Below are positions 15,201 through 23,992 of a DNA stretch of 64,000 bases, one piece after another. Position numbers and translations under genes: made by a program. The notes beneath the pieces were generated by a model. The model made no database searches. It was not told the origin of the DNA and saw only the letters and a program-made list of their open reading frames with translations. This DNA comes from Burkholderiales bacterium. Its GTDB lineage: Bacteria; Pseudomonadota; Gammaproteobacteria; Burkholderiales; SG8-41. The stretch spans positions 1 to 64,000 of the forward strand of contig DATAJS010000015.1 in assembly GCA_036262035.1 (NCBI GenBank), read 5' to 3'. Numbering within the stretch: the first letter of the stretch is position 1; each line of letters starts with the position of its first letter.

Positions 15201-16370
15201 TTACGCGAGACCGTAGAGGCGCATCGCGTTGCCGTAGCAGAGCTGGTCACGCTCCTGCTTCGGCACGCCCGCCAGGATTCGATCGACGAACTTGCGCGAC
15301 TCGGGATAAGTCGACGTCGAATGCGGGAAGTCCGATTCCCACATGATGTTGTTCATGCCGATCTGGTGCCTCAACTCGATACCCGCGCGCTCGTACCAGA
15401 AGTCGACGTAGAGCTGGCGCTTGAAGAGCTCGCTCGGGCGAGTCACGACGCCTTCGGTCCACAGGTGGCGGCGCTCCCACTCGTGGTCGCACATCTCGAG
15501 CATGTAGTTCACCCAGCCGATGCCGGTCTCGGCGCAGACGAAAGGCAGGCGCGGAAAGCGGTCGAGCACACCCGAGAAGATGAGGTTCGGGATGAATTGC
15601 GCCTGGGTCGAGAATCCGCCCGCCGGACCCATCGCCTGTCCCTGGTTCTGCGTGAAGCCTTTCCAGCGCGGGATCGAGATCTTGTTCAGCCCCGCGCTCG
15701 AATGCCAGTGGATCGGCACGCTTAAGTCCTGGCACGTCGCCCACAGCGGGTCCCACCACGTATCGTTGAAATGCTTGAGCCCCGGACGCGTCGTGCTCGG
15801 CTCCGCGAGCATCACGACGCCGCGGTAGCCTTTCCTGACCGCGCGCGTAACTTCCTTCGCCGCCACTTCGACGTCGGAGAGATACGGGATGATGCACAGG
15901 GGAATGTAGCGGTCGCTCGTTTCTCGCCATTCGGCGAGGCCGTCGTTGTAGGCCTGGACGCACGCGAGCTCGAACTCGGCGTCGCCCTGGAATATCGTGC
16001 CGCTCTGTATCGGGTCGTTCGGGAACAGCACTTCGCCGTCGACGCCATCGTCGTCCAGGGCCTTCTGGCGCTCGATCGGATCGTAGACCTTGGGCGGCAC
16101 TTCCTCCCAGCGCTGCGGAAACGTCTGCCGCATGTCGTCGCCCATCACCGTCGGACAGTTCACCGTCCCGCGGTTGCCGACGAGCTTGCCGTTCACGAAC
16201 CACCGCTCGACCGGCTTGTCGCGGGGAATGGCCATGTCCGCCTTGTCCGTCGTCTCGCGAAGCTGCGGTATGGCGTCTCCGAACTTGCGCGCAGACATGC
16301 GGCTCGTCCAGGTGTCCTTGTGCAACTGGGCGTGCGAATCGCAACTGATGAGTCCGTGCTGGATCTGCAT
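15201..16370 (-). CDS. Amidohydrolase 2 family metal-dependent hydrolase/decarboxylase (paralogue)
   Basis: The 389-residue protein starts at ATG 16370 after AGGGAAGGAG. LISCDSHAQLHKDTW replaces the DxHxxE opening, and GVDGEVLFPND, PIHWHSSAG, FVCAETGIGWVNYMLEMCDH and MWESDFPHSTSTYPESRKF follow. Here the last metal position is the usual Asp (SDFPH), unlike the neighbour. The two genes align along their length and form a pair from an old duplication, possibly now acting on different members of one pathway. The gene is read in the same direction as the Bug gene and Bug pseudogene upstream. Confidence 0.88.
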   Translation of the reverse strand: MQIQHGLISCDSHAQLHKDTWTSRMSARKFGDAIPQLRETTDKADMAIPRDKPVERWFVNGKLVGNRGTVNCPTVMGDDMRQTFPQRWEEVPPKVYDPIERQKALDDDGVDGEVLFPNDPIQSGTIFQGDAEFELACVQAYNDGLAEWRETSDRYIPLCIIPYLSDVEVAAKEVTRAVRKGYRGVVMLAEPSTTRPGLKHFNDTWWDPLWATCQDLSVPIHWHSSAGLNKISIPRWKGFTQNQGQAMGPAGGFSTQAQFIPNLIFSGVLDRFPRLPFVCAETGIGWVNYMLEMCDHEWERRHLWTEGVVTRPSELFKRQLYVDFWYERAGIELRHQIGMNNIMWESDFPHSTSTYPESRKFVDRILAGVPKQERDQLCYGNAMRLYGLA

Positions 16371-16424
16371 GGTCCGGTTCTCCTTCCCTTCAGTCAGAGA
16401 TGCGGCTTGCCCGGGGTTCCCGGC

Positions 16425-16770
16425 CTACTGGGGCTCGATGCCGACGTCCTTCACGAGCTTCGCCCATTTTGCGCGCTCGCTGCGGATGGGACTTCGCCAC
16501 AGCAGCTGTCGATGGAGCTGCGCGACGCTCGTCGCCGGCACCGACGGATGCACGGCCAGCAGGTTGGGATTGCTGCCGACCAGGCCGACCGGTGCAAAAT
16601 CCGTATCGGGATCGTAGCCGAGTTTCTTGTACAGCGCAGGGCTCACGGCGAGCGATGCGATGTTGCAGGAGCGGGCGGTTCGGAAAACCGGTTCTCGAGG
16701 GCTGGGCCGCCATTGCGCCGGCCGAAGCCGCAGACAACGCAGAGATGACAACGACGCCAATGCGTTTCAT
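16425..16770 (-). pseudogene. Decayed Bug receptor gene (remnant of tandem duplicate)
   Basis: A good start (ATG 16770 after AGGAGGG) encodes MKRIGVVVISALSAASAGAM and ...FPNRP, then homology jumps and changes frame to CNIASLAVSPALYKKLGYDP, runs to VHPSVPATSVAQL, and jumps again to RSERAKWAKLVKDVGIEPQ. All three blocks match the intact neighbour 16797-17774 nearly word for word (CNIASLAVSPALYKKL, RSERAKWAK, VKDVGI-(E/D)-PQ). Two internal deletions therefore removed about two thirds of a duplicated gene. No functional receptor can result. Confidence 0.85.
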
Positions 16771-16796
16771 CGACGGCCCTCCTGCCTTTGGGGCGC

Positions 16797-17774
16797 TTAC
16801 TGCGGGTCGATGCCGACGTCCTTCACCACCTTCGCCCACTTCGCGCGCTCCGAACGCACGAAGGCCGCGAACTTGTCGGCGATCAGCGGCGTGAGCTGCA
16901 TGCCCTGATCGGCAAGCTGCTTCCTCACGTCGGGCTGCGCGAGCGCCGCCACGAGCGCGCTGCGGATCCGGGCGAGCACGGCTTCCGGCACGCCCGCCGG
17001 AGTGCACAGGCCCTGCCACGAGATCACCTCGAAACCGGTCATGCCCGATTCGGCGAGCGTCGGCACGTCAGGCAGGTCGGGGTGGCGCGTCGTCGAGGTC
17101 ACGCCGAGCAAACGGACCTTGCCGGCGCGCAGCGCCCCCGTATACGTCGGCACCGTCGAAAACATCGCCTCGACCTGACCACCGAGCAGCGCCACCAGCG
17201 CCGGCCCCGCGCCCTTGTACGGAACGTGCACGAGCTCGATGCGGGCGTGCATCCGGAACAGCTCCATCGACAGCTGCGGCGAGGTCCCCACGCCGGCGGA
17301 GGCGTAGTTCATCTTGCCCGGACGGTTCCTGGCGAGCGCGATGAACTCGGGAATCGTCTTCGCCGCGACGGACGGGTGCACCGCGAGCGCGTTCGGTGTG
17401 CTGCCGATGAGACCCACCGGCGCGAAACCGGCGACGGGATCGTAGTTGAGCTTCTTGTAGAGCGCCGGACTGACCGCCAGCGATGCGATGTTGCAGGCGA
17501 AGATCGTGTAGCCGTCCGGCGTCGCGTTCGCCGCGATCTCCGCGCCGACGGTCCCCGCGGCGCCGGCACGGTTGTCGACGACGACCTGCCGGCCGAGCTC
17601 TTCGGCGAGCGGCACGGACACCACGCGCGCAACGAGGTCGGCCGAGCCGCCCGGAGGGAACGGCACGATGTAACGCAGCGGACGGCTGGGAAAATCGGAT
17701 TTCGCGGGCTGCGCGAGCGCGCCGCCGCTCACGACGGCCAGCGCTGCCAGGACAACGAAGCGGATGAGTTTCAT
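16797..17774 (-). CDS. Bug/TctC family periplasmic solute receptor
   Basis: The 325-residue protein starts at ATG 17774 after GAGGAGGG. Signal peptide MKLIRFVVLAALAVVSGGAL, cleavage near AQPA. It contains VVVDNRAGAAGTVGAEIAAN, TPDGYTIFACN, LNYDPVAGFAPV and HVPYKGAGPALVALLGGQ. The first binding loop has Ala in place of Pro (DNRAGAAG). A decayed copy lies 26 bases downstream, then the amidohydrolase pair on the same strand, so all were probably one transcription unit for uptake and breakdown of one acid class. Confidence 0.93.
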   Translation of the reverse strand: MKLIRFVVLAALAVVSGGALAQPAKSDFPSRPLRYIVPFPPGGSADLVARVVSVPLAEELGRQVVVDNRAGAAGTVGAEIAANATPDGYTIFACNIASLAVSPALYKKLNYDPVAGFAPVGLIGSTPNALAVHPSVAAKTIPEFIALARNRPGKMNYASAGVGTSPQLSMELFRMHARIELVHVPYKGAGPALVALLGGQVEAMFSTVPTYTGALRAGKVRLLGVTSTTRHPDLPDVPTLAESGMTGFEVISWQGLCTPAGVPEAVLARIRSALVAALAQPDVRKQLADQGMQLTPLIADKFAAFVRSERAKWAKVVKDVGIDPQ

Positions 17775-17962
17775 CCGTGGCCCTCCTCATCGACGAGGAC
17801 CCTTCCTTGTCGCTCGGTGCCACGGGCCGACGCCATCGCCCGGAAACCGAGCTCGTGCGTAGCTTGTTGTAGCGGCCAGTCTACGCCCCGCGTCGCCGCA
17901 GTCCAGCGCATTCGGTATGATGGCCGGACCGCGCAGCACCCATCCGCCGAAAGGGAGCCGAC

Positions 17963-19675
17963 ATGCCCTACGATCTTCTGATCAAGAACGGGACGGTGAT
18001 CGACGGTTCAGGCCTGCCCCGCTTCCGGGCCGACGTCGGCGTCAAGGACGGCAGGATCGCCGCGATCGGCCGCATCCGCGACGGCGCGGCCGACGTCATC
18101 GATGCCGAAGGCCACGTCGTCGCGCCCGGCATCATCGACGGCCACACCCACATGGACGCGCAGGTCTTCTGGGACCCGCTCGGCACCTCCTCCTGCTATC
18201 ACGGCATCACCACGGTCGTCATGGGCAACTGCGGTTTCACGCTCGCGCCGTGCGCCGAGAAGGACAAGCACCTCGTGGTGCGCAATCTCCAGCGCGCCGA
18301 GGACATCCCGGCGGAAGCGATGGAGGCGGGCATCAAGTGGACGTGGACGAGCTATCCCGAATACCTGGACGCGCTGGACGCGCTGCCGAAAGGGATCAAC
18401 TACTCGGGCTACGTCGGTCATTCCGCGATCCGCACGTTCGTCATGGGCGAGCGCGCGTTCGAGGACGAGGCGACCGAAGACGATCTGCGCGCGATGGAGC
18501 GCGAAGTGCGGCAGTCGGTCCGGGCCGGCGCGATCGGCTTCACGAGCTCCCGCATCCCGACGCACGAGACGCCCGAAGGCCGTCCGGTCGCGAGCCGTCT
18601 CGCGACGTGGCAGGAAGTGCGGCGGCTGGTGAACGCGATGGGCGAGCTCGATGCCGGCATCTTCGAAGTCGCGGGCGAAGGTGTCGATCGCACCCCCGGC
18701 GACCCCGGCCTGCGCGACTGGCACGTGCGGCTGCGCGATCTCGCGATCGAATCGGGAAGGCCGATCACGTTCGGCCTGTTCGGACGGGAGAGCTCGCCGG
18801 GCACGTGGAAGTCGTATCTCGATCTCCTGGACGAGACGAATGCGATGGGCGGCCGCATGTTCGCGCAGGCGCACAGCCGCTCGTTGTCGGCGCTGCTCTC
18901 GTTCAGGACGCAGATGCCGTTCGACCGCCTGCCGATCTGGAAGGACATCCGGAAGCTGCCGCTGAAGGAGCAGGCCGCGAAGCTGCGCGATCCCGAGCTG
19001 CGCCCGAAGCTCGTGCAGGCTTCGACCGCGCAGGATCCGCGCCGGGCGCTCGGCACCGAAGCGCGCCAGCGCGAGTACGAGAAGCTCTACGTCTTCGACA
19101 CCGTGGAAGGACCGCACCGCAGCGTCGCCGACGTCGCGCGCGAGCGGGGTCAGCATCCGGCGGAGACGATGATCGACCTCGCGCTGGAAAAGGATCTCGA
19201 CTTCTTCTTCCTCATGCCGGTCGCGAACGAGGACCAGGACGTCGCGCTCGAGATCCTGCGTCATCCGCGCACGCTGCCGACGTTCTCGGACTCCGGCGCG
19301 CACGTCTCGCAGCTCATGGATTCGTCGCTCCAGACGCACTATCTCGCGCACTGGGTGCGTGAGAAGCAGGCGTTCACGCTCGAGCACGCGGTGCACATGC
19401 TGACGTGCGTTCCGGCGACGTACTGGGGCTTCCACGACCGCGGGCTCATCCGCGAAGGCATGGCGGCCGACCTCATGGTCTTCGATCCCGAACGCATCGT
19501 CGCCGAGATGCCGGAAGTGGTCGACGACCTGCCCGCCGGTGCACGTCGGCTGGTGCAGCGTGCGCGCGGCGTGAAGGCGACGGTCGTCAACGGCCAGACG
19601 CTGCTGCGCGACGGGAAGCCCACCGGGGCGCTGCCCGGAAAGCTGCTGCGCGGCCCGCTGGCGCGAACAGGCTGA
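17963..19675 (+). CDS. N-acyl-D-amino-acid deacylase-like amidohydrolase
   Basis: The 570-residue protein starts at ATG 17963 after AAAGGGAG. DLLIKNGTVIDGSG starts the small beta-sandwich domain, GIIDGHTHMDAQVFWD gives the HxH metal pair, MGNCGFTLAP is the D-aminoacylase signature containing a metal-bridging Cys, and FSDSGAHVSQLMDSS the late Asp. The C-terminal GMAADLMVFDPERIV closes the beta-sandwich. Known relatives hydrolyse N-acyl-D-amino acids or dihydropyrimidines. It is divergent from the Bug/amidohydrolase unit with a 188-base gap that could hold both promoters. Confidence 0.9.
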   Translation: MPYDLLIKNGTVIDGSGLPRFRADVGVKDGRIAAIGRIRDGAADVIDAEGHVVAPGIIDGHTHMDAQVFWDPLGTSSCYHGITTVVMGNCGFTLAPCAEKDKHLVVRNLQRAEDIPAEAMEAGIKWTWTSYPEYLDALDALPKGINYSGYVGHSAIRTFVMGERAFEDEATEDDLRAMEREVRQSVRAGAIGFTSSRIPTHETPEGRPVASRLATWQEVRRLVNAMGELDAGIFEVAGEGVDRTPGDPGLRDWHVRLRDLAIESGRPITFGLFGRESSPGTWKSYLDLLDETNAMGGRMFAQAHSRSLSALLSFRTQMPFDRLPIWKDIRKLPLKEQAAKLRDPELRPKLVQASTAQDPRRALGTEARQREYEKLYVFDTVEGPHRSVADVARERGQHPAETMIDLALEKDLDFFFLMPVANEDQDVALEILRHPRTLPTFSDSGAHVSQLMDSSLQTHYLAHWVREKQAFTLEHAVHMLTCVPATYWGFHDRGLIREGMAADLMVFDPERIVAEMPEVVDDLPAGARRLVQRARGVKATVVNGQTLLRDGKPTGALPGKLLRGPLARTG

Positions 19676-19695
19676 GCTTACTGCGTCATCTGCGT

Positions 19696-19730
19696 AGGCT
19701 GCGTTAGCGCCGCAGGCGCGTAACGCACCG
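19696..19730. repeat. TGCGTTA...TAACGCA repeat
   Basis: GGCTGCGTTAGCGCCGCAGG and its inverted close CGCGTAACGCACC form a short palindromic repeat. Related units are at about 27480-27540, 28690-28760 and 55231-55297. It lies between two convergent genes. Confidence 0.7.
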
Positions 19731-19732
19731 CA

Positions 19733-20923
19733 TTACGTGCGCACGAATTCCATCGGGTAGCGTTGCAGCGCGCGCGCGCCGTTCTCTTCGATCACCACGA
19801 GGTTCCCGGCCTGCACTCCGGCCTTGCCGTCCGCTGTGACGATATTTGGCTGGATCACGATTAGCATGCCGGCCTGGAAAGTCACGGGTCCGAGCTCGCG
19901 CTTGATCATCGCGCCCGGCAGGTCGACTCGCGGAGGCTCGATCTGCAGACCCCAGCCGTGGATGAGAATGTCGAGCGTACGAAAGCCTTCCTTCTCGATG
20001 AAGATCGCGGCGTTGCGCACATCGGTGTCGGTGGCGCCGGGCTTCAGCACGTCGAAAATGCGCTGGTAGCAGTCAGCGGCGACATCGTAGAGGCGCTGGT
20101 AGAGCGCCGTTGGCGGGGCCGCGATCGCGAACGGACGCTGGATCTGGCCGGAGCAGCCGCCCCAGCTCGCGCTGATCTCCGTCAGTACGACGTCGCCGCG
20201 CTGAAGCTTGCGATTGGACGGGTATTGCCATGGAAAGATGATCTCCGGCGCGGCCATCGGTGTGGCGCCGACGAACTGCAGCCGCACGTTGCCGCCGTGA
20301 GGCAGCACCGCCTCGTGGATGAGCCTCGAAAGCTGGTACTCGGGCATGCCCGGTTCCATGTTCTTCGCAAGGCGCTCGATGCACGCGTCCGTGAGCTCTG
20401 CGCCGCGCTCGAACCATTCGAGCTCTTCGGCGCTCTTTATCATGCGCGCGTCGACCATGACGTCCAGCGCGTCTTCGAACTGCGCCTCCGGCATCGCTTT
20501 GACGAGCGCATCGCGGTGATCGGCGAGCATCGAGCCCTTGGCGATGTTGCGGACGCCGGCGATGCCTATCCTGCCTTTGCCGCAGCCCAGGTCGATCAGG
20601 CGCTTGGCGATGTCGGATCCGGGATTGAGCGCGCCGCACTCGATCGACTCTCCTCGCCCGGCACGTTTCGCAGTGTGCAGGAAGAGCGGATAGCTCACGA
20701 AGAGATAAGGCCCGTGCTTACGCGTCATCACCACGTAATTCACCATCGGGTCGAGCCAATTGGTGAGCCAGTAGACGCTCGCCTGGTTTGCGGTGCGGCC
20801 GCCGGAATCGCCGGCGATCACGAGCGCATCGAGACCGCGCGCTTCCATCTCGCGCCGCACTGCCGCTTCGCGACGCTCGTACTCGCTTTCAGAAAAGCGC
20901 GGAAAGATCTGCTCCAGTGCCAT
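19733..20923 (-). CDS. M24-fold (Xaa-Pro peptidase/creatinase-like) protein lacking metal ligands
   Basis: The 396-residue protein starts at ATG 20923. It has an N-terminal creatinase-type domain (residues 15-150) and a C-terminal pita-bread domain. Where metallopeptidases have D...D in DAGAEYNGYCADITRTF-like blocks, this protein has E and Q (LTEISASWGGCSGQIQRPF). The His is kept (HGWGLQIEPP), but the later Glu ligands appear as Q (VIQPN) and a non-acidic residue. Four of five metal ligands seem lost, so a metal-independent activity of the creatinase type, using the remaining His, is more likely than proline peptidase activity. The Bug gene upstream is divergent. Confidence 0.85.
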   Translation of the reverse strand: MALEQIFPRFSESEYERREAAVRREMEARGLDALVIAGDSGGRTANQASVYWLTNWLDPMVNYVVMTRKHGPYLFVSYPLFLHTAKRAGRGESIECGALNPGSDIAKRLIDLGCGKGRIGIAGVRNIAKGSMLADHRDALVKAMPEAQFEDALDVMVDARMIKSAEELEWFERGAELTDACIERLAKNMEPGMPEYQLSRLIHEAVLPHGGNVRLQFVGATPMAAPEIIFPWQYPSNRKLQRGDVVLTEISASWGGCSGQIQRPFAIAAPPTALYQRLYDVAADCYQRIFDVLKPGATDTDVRNAAIFIEKEGFRTLDILIHGWGLQIEPPRVDLPGAMIKRELGPVTFQAGMLIVIQPNIVTADGKAGVQAGNLVVIEENGARALQRYPMEFVRT

Positions 20924-20970
20924 GGTGTTCTCTCGGTGAATCGGAAGCGCACTATGCCATAATCGAACGC

Positions 20971-21933
20971 ATGCTACGCATCTACACTGTCGTTCTCGCG
21001 CTCGTTTCCGTCATGCCGGTGCATGCGCAGGAAACTTATCCGACGAAGACTCTGCGCATGGTGGTTCCGTATTCGCCCGGGGGGCCGATCGACGTCTGGG
21101 GCCGCATCCTCGTACAAAAGCTGACGGAAGGTTTCGGTCACACGGTCATCGTCGACAATCGGCCGGGCGCGAACGGCATCGTCGGCAGCGAGCTTGTCGC
21201 AAAGAGTCCGCCCGACGGCTATACGTTCCTCTACCAGACCGGCAGCCACGCCGCGAATCCGTACATCTACAAGAAGCTTCCGTATGATTCGGTGCGCGAT
21301 TTCCTGCCCATCACCCAGATGGCGTCTACACACGGCATGGTGCTCGTCGTGCATCCGTCGGTTCCGGCGAAAAGCCTGAAGGAATTCATCGCGCTCGCGA
21401 AATCGCGTCCGGGCAAGCTCAACTACGCCTCGGCCGGCGCCGGCAATGCGACACACCTCGCCGCGGAGATGATGAAAGCGGCTGCAGGGCTGGACATCAC
21501 TCACGTGAGCTACAAGGGTGGCGGTCCTGCGCTCAACGACGTGATCGCGGGACAGGTCGAGACGATGATGGTGAGCGTTGCACAGGGCACGCCGTTCGTG
21601 AGAGCCGGCAAGGTGCGCGCGCTCGCTATAACGGCTGCCCATCGCGCGCCGCCGCTGCCGAGCATTCCCACCTTTCAGGAATCCGGCTTCCCCGATTTCG
21701 AGTTCGCCGGATGGCACGGCCTTTGGTTCCCCGCCGGCGTGGCCAAGGACCGGGTCGAGCGCATGCACAAAGAAGTCGCCCGCATCATGTTCTCGCCCGA
21801 GATCAAGCCGCGGCTCGAGGATCTCGGCCTCGTGCCGCTTGCGAGCTCGCCCGCCGACTTCGCGAAATTCATCGATCGCGAGATGGCGCTTTACGCGAAG
21901 CTCATCAAGGCGGCGAAGATCCAGCCGCAGTAG
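20971..21933 (+). CDS. Bug/TctC family periplasmic solute receptor
   Basis: The 320-residue protein starts at ATG 20971. Signal peptide MLRIYTVVLALVSVMPVHA. It contains VIVDNRPGANGIVGSELVAK, SPPDGYTFLYQT, LPYDSVRDFLPI and HVSYKGGGPALNDVIAGQ. Divergent from the M24-like gene with 47 bases between starts, so regulation is probably shared. Ligand unknown. Confidence 0.93.
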   Translation: MLRIYTVVLALVSVMPVHAQETYPTKTLRMVVPYSPGGPIDVWGRILVQKLTEGFGHTVIVDNRPGANGIVGSELVAKSPPDGYTFLYQTGSHAANPYIYKKLPYDSVRDFLPITQMASTHGMVLVVHPSVPAKSLKEFIALAKSRPGKLNYASAGAGNATHLAAEMMKAAAGLDITHVSYKGGGPALNDVIAGQVETMMVSVAQGTPFVRAGKVRALAITAAHRAPPLPSIPTFQESGFPDFEFAGWHGLWFPAGVAKDRVERMHKEVARIMFSPEIKPRLEDLGLVPLASSPADFAKFIDREMALYAKLIKAAKIQPQ

Positions 21934-21974
21934 CGCGGGGAGCGGCGCCCAGCCGCGCTTGATCGCCTCTACGC

Positions 21975-22457
21975 CTAGCGCGAGGCGTGGCCCGACCGCT
22001 TCTTCTTAGCGGACACCGCGGGCTTGCCGTTCGAGAGCTCTCCGAAGAACTGTTCCAGCACAGGCCCGACGCGCTGGAGCTCGCGCCGGTGCATCGCCGC
22101 GAGCTTCGCCAGCACCTGGCGGCCGCGGGCGGTGAGCGCGAGCTCGACCTTGCGGCGGTCTTCGCTCGAGGGACGGCGCTCGGCGAGCTTTTCCTGCACC
22201 AGCCGGTCGACCAGGCCGACCGCGCTGTTGTGCTTGATGAGGAGCTGCTGCGCGAGATCGTTGATCGTCACCCGCTCGTCTTCGGGACACGCCCGCAGGA
22301 TCAGCATCGCCTGGTAGTGCTGGGCCGTCAGGCCGGCGCCCGCGGCGGCATTCTCGCTGAACCGCAGGAAGCCGCGCAGCGCATAGCGGAAAGCCGCGAG
22401 CCGCGCGTAGTCGGCGGTCGTGAGCTTGAAGCGCTTCTCCGCTTTCTTCAGTAGCAC
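21975..22457 (-). CDS. MarR family transcriptional regulator
   Basis: The 160-residue protein runs from 22457. A dimerisation helix (DYARLAAFRYALRGFLRFSE) is followed by the winged helix-turn-helix: ITINDLAQQLLIKHNSAVGL-type recognition region, with the wing RRPSSEDRRKVELALTARG. It is divergent from the ABC transporter operon at 22577 with 119 bases between starts containing two palindromes, so it most likely represses that operon and itself until a small ligand, perhaps the transported compound, binds. Confidence 0.9.
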   Translation of the reverse strand: MLLKKAEKRFKLTTADYARLAAFRYALRGFLRFSENAAAGAGLTAQHYQAMLILRACPEDERVTINDLAQQLLIKHNSAVGLVDRLVQEKLAERRPSSEDRRKVELALTARGRQVLAKLAAMHRRELQRVGPVLEQFFGELSNGKPAVSAKKKRSGHASR

Positions 22458-22509
22458 GCAGGGTCTCCCGGGGGGTTCGCCGGTTTTACCACACCGCCCG
22501 GAATGCGCG

Positions 22510-22532
22510 TAATATCGTGTCGCGATATATTA
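22510..22532. promoter_or_regulatory. Probable MarR operator 1
   Basis: ATATCGTGTCGCGATAT (22512-22528) is an imperfect palindrome of 17 bases centred at 22520 with AT-rich flanks (TA...ATTA). It shares the core TATCGTGTC-(G/A)-CGATA with operator 2, whose centre is 27 bases away. It lies between the MarR gene and the transporter it faces. Confidence 0.65.
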
Positions 22533-22538
22533 GTAAAA

Positions 22539-22555
22539 GTATCGTGTCACGATAC
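22539..22555. promoter_or_regulatory. Probable MarR operator 2
   Basis: GTATCGTGTCACGATAC is a perfect 17-base palindrome centred at 22547, 22 bases before the transporter start codon and next to AT-rich DNA that could be the promoter -10 region. A repressor bound here would block transcription of the ABC operon. The centre spacing of 27 bases places the two sites on roughly opposite faces of the helix (2.5 turns). Confidence 0.7.
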
Positions 22556-22576
22556 ATAACCACCTGGAGGGAAGTC

Positions 22577-23932
22577 ATGACGAAGGACCGCGGTTCGATG
22601 GTTCACAGTCCGGCCCGGCGCAGGTTCCTGGGCACGAGCGCCGCAGTCGCAGGCGGGCTCGTGCTGCCTGCCGGGCTGCCGATGCAGGCGCTCGCAGCAG
22701 AGCAGCACCCGCCGATCGGCACATGGCCGGCGGGCGTGCAGGGTAATTCGGTTTTCATCGGTATCGCCGTGCCGCGCACCGGCACGTATGCCGTGCAGGG
22801 CGAGGACGAGCTCAAGGGCTGGCAGCTCGCGATCGAGCACCTCAACAGCGGGCACCCGCTGATGAAGCAGATCTCGCCCAGGACCAAGAAAGGCGTGCTC
22901 GGCAAGGAAGTGAAGTTCGGCGTCGCCGATTCCGCCGCCAAGCCCAACGATGCCGTCCAGGCCGAGCAGCGCTTCATCTCCGAGAACAAGGCGATCCTCA
23001 TGACCGGCTCGACGTCGAGCGCGGTCGCGGTGGCGCTCAACAAGCTCGCCGAGCGCGAGAAGGTGCTGTACGTCACCGGCATCTCCGGGTCGAACGACAC
23101 CACCGGCAAGGACTGCGTGCGCTACGGCTTCCGCCAGTGCTTCTACGGTCAGACCGCCGCGGCGGCGATCGGTCCGGTGCTCGTGAAGGCCTACGGCAAG
23201 AACAAGAAGGCGGCGTATCTCACGCCCGATTACACCTACGGCCACACCGTCACCAAGTCGGTCGACGACTATCTCAAGACCGCCGGCTGGACGATGGTGA
23301 CGAACCAGGTGGCGCCGCTCGGCGCGCCCGACTACTCGTCGTATCTGCTGAACGTCGCGAACTCCGGCGCCGACATGCTCGTCAACGTGAACTGGGGCCA
23401 CGACGCGGTGCTGTCGATCCAGCAGGCCAAGCAGTTCGGCATCCTCGAGAAGATGAAGCTCGTGGTGCCGTACCAGATCCCGTTCCTCGCGCGCGAGGTC
23501 GGCGGCAACCTGCTGTCGGGCGTGTATGCCGCGACCGATTTCTGGTGGACGCTCGAAGACAAGTTTCCGCTCGCCAAGCAGTTCGTCGCCGAGTTCACGA
23601 AGAAGTACGGCTACCGTCCCGAGTGGGGCGCGAACAACGCCTACATGTCCTTCGCGCTGTGGGCCGACGCGGTCGAGAACGCGGGCACCTTCTATCCGCC
23701 CGACGTCATCAAGTCGTTCGAGGCGGGCCGCAAGCTCCAGTCGACGGTGGGCGAGGTGTACTTCCGCAAGGAGGACCACCAGCTCGTGCGGCCGGTCGTC
23801 ATCGTGCGCGGCAAGACGGCGAAGGAGATGAAGAACAAGGAGGACTACTGGGAGGTGCTCGACGTCGTCGCCGGCGCACCGCTCATGCAGAAGCCCGACG
23901 CGTTCGGCTGCAAGCTCGGCTCCTACACCTGA
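22577..23932 (+). CDS. ABC transporter substrate-binding protein (Leu/Ile/Val or amide type)
   Basis: The protein has 451 residues from ATG 22577 (GGAGGG upstream). In-frame starts further up, at 22517, would run through the operators and are rejected. It has a twin-arginine signal: SPARRRFLGTSAAVAGGLVL. The Peripla_BP_6 fold follows: IGIAVPRTGTYAVQGEDELK, DSAAKPNDAVQAEQRFI and YLTPDYTYGHTVTKS. Export in folded form by Tat is unusual but known for this family. It would deliver a branched-chain amino acid, urea, amide or similar ligand to the permeases encoded downstream. Confidence 0.9.
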   Translation: MTKDRGSMVHSPARRRFLGTSAAVAGGLVLPAGLPMQALAAEQHPPIGTWPAGVQGNSVFIGIAVPRTGTYAVQGEDELKGWQLAIEHLNSGHPLMKQISPRTKKGVLGKEVKFGVADSAAKPNDAVQAEQRFISENKAILMTGSTSSAVAVALNKLAEREKVLYVTGISGSNDTTGKDCVRYGFRQCFYGQTAAAAIGPVLVKAYGKNKKAAYLTPDYTYGHTVTKSVDDYLKTAGWTMVTNQVAPLGAPDYSSYLLNVANSGADMLVNVNWGHDAVLSIQQAKQFGILEKMKLVVPYQIPFLAREVGGNLLSGVYAATDFWWTLEDKFPLAKQFVAEFTKKYGYRPEWGANNAYMSFALWADAVENAGTFYPPDVIKSFEAGRKLQSTVGEVYFRKEDHQLVRPVVIVRGKTAKEMKNKEDYWEVLDVVAGAPLMQKPDAFGCKLGSYT

Positions 23933-23960
23933 TCTTCGTCCACCTACGGAGTTGAAGTCG

Positions 23961-23980
23961 CGGGCGGCGCGAGCCGCCCG
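23961..23980 (+). promoter_or_regulatory. GNRA-type hairpin between receptor and permease genes
   Basis: CGGGCGGC pairs perfectly with GCCGCCCG around a GCGA loop, in the 60-base gap after the receptor gene. No T-run follows, so it is not a standard terminator. Such hairpins after a receptor gene often protect its message and lower expression of the downstream membrane genes. Confidence 0.5.
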
Positions 23981-23992
23981 CGGCCACGTCGC

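Noticed and set aside
22517-22576. Longer N-terminus for the ABC receptor starting at 22517
   Set aside because: It would translate the two operator palindromes, precedes the real ribosome-binding site and would bury the Tat signal.
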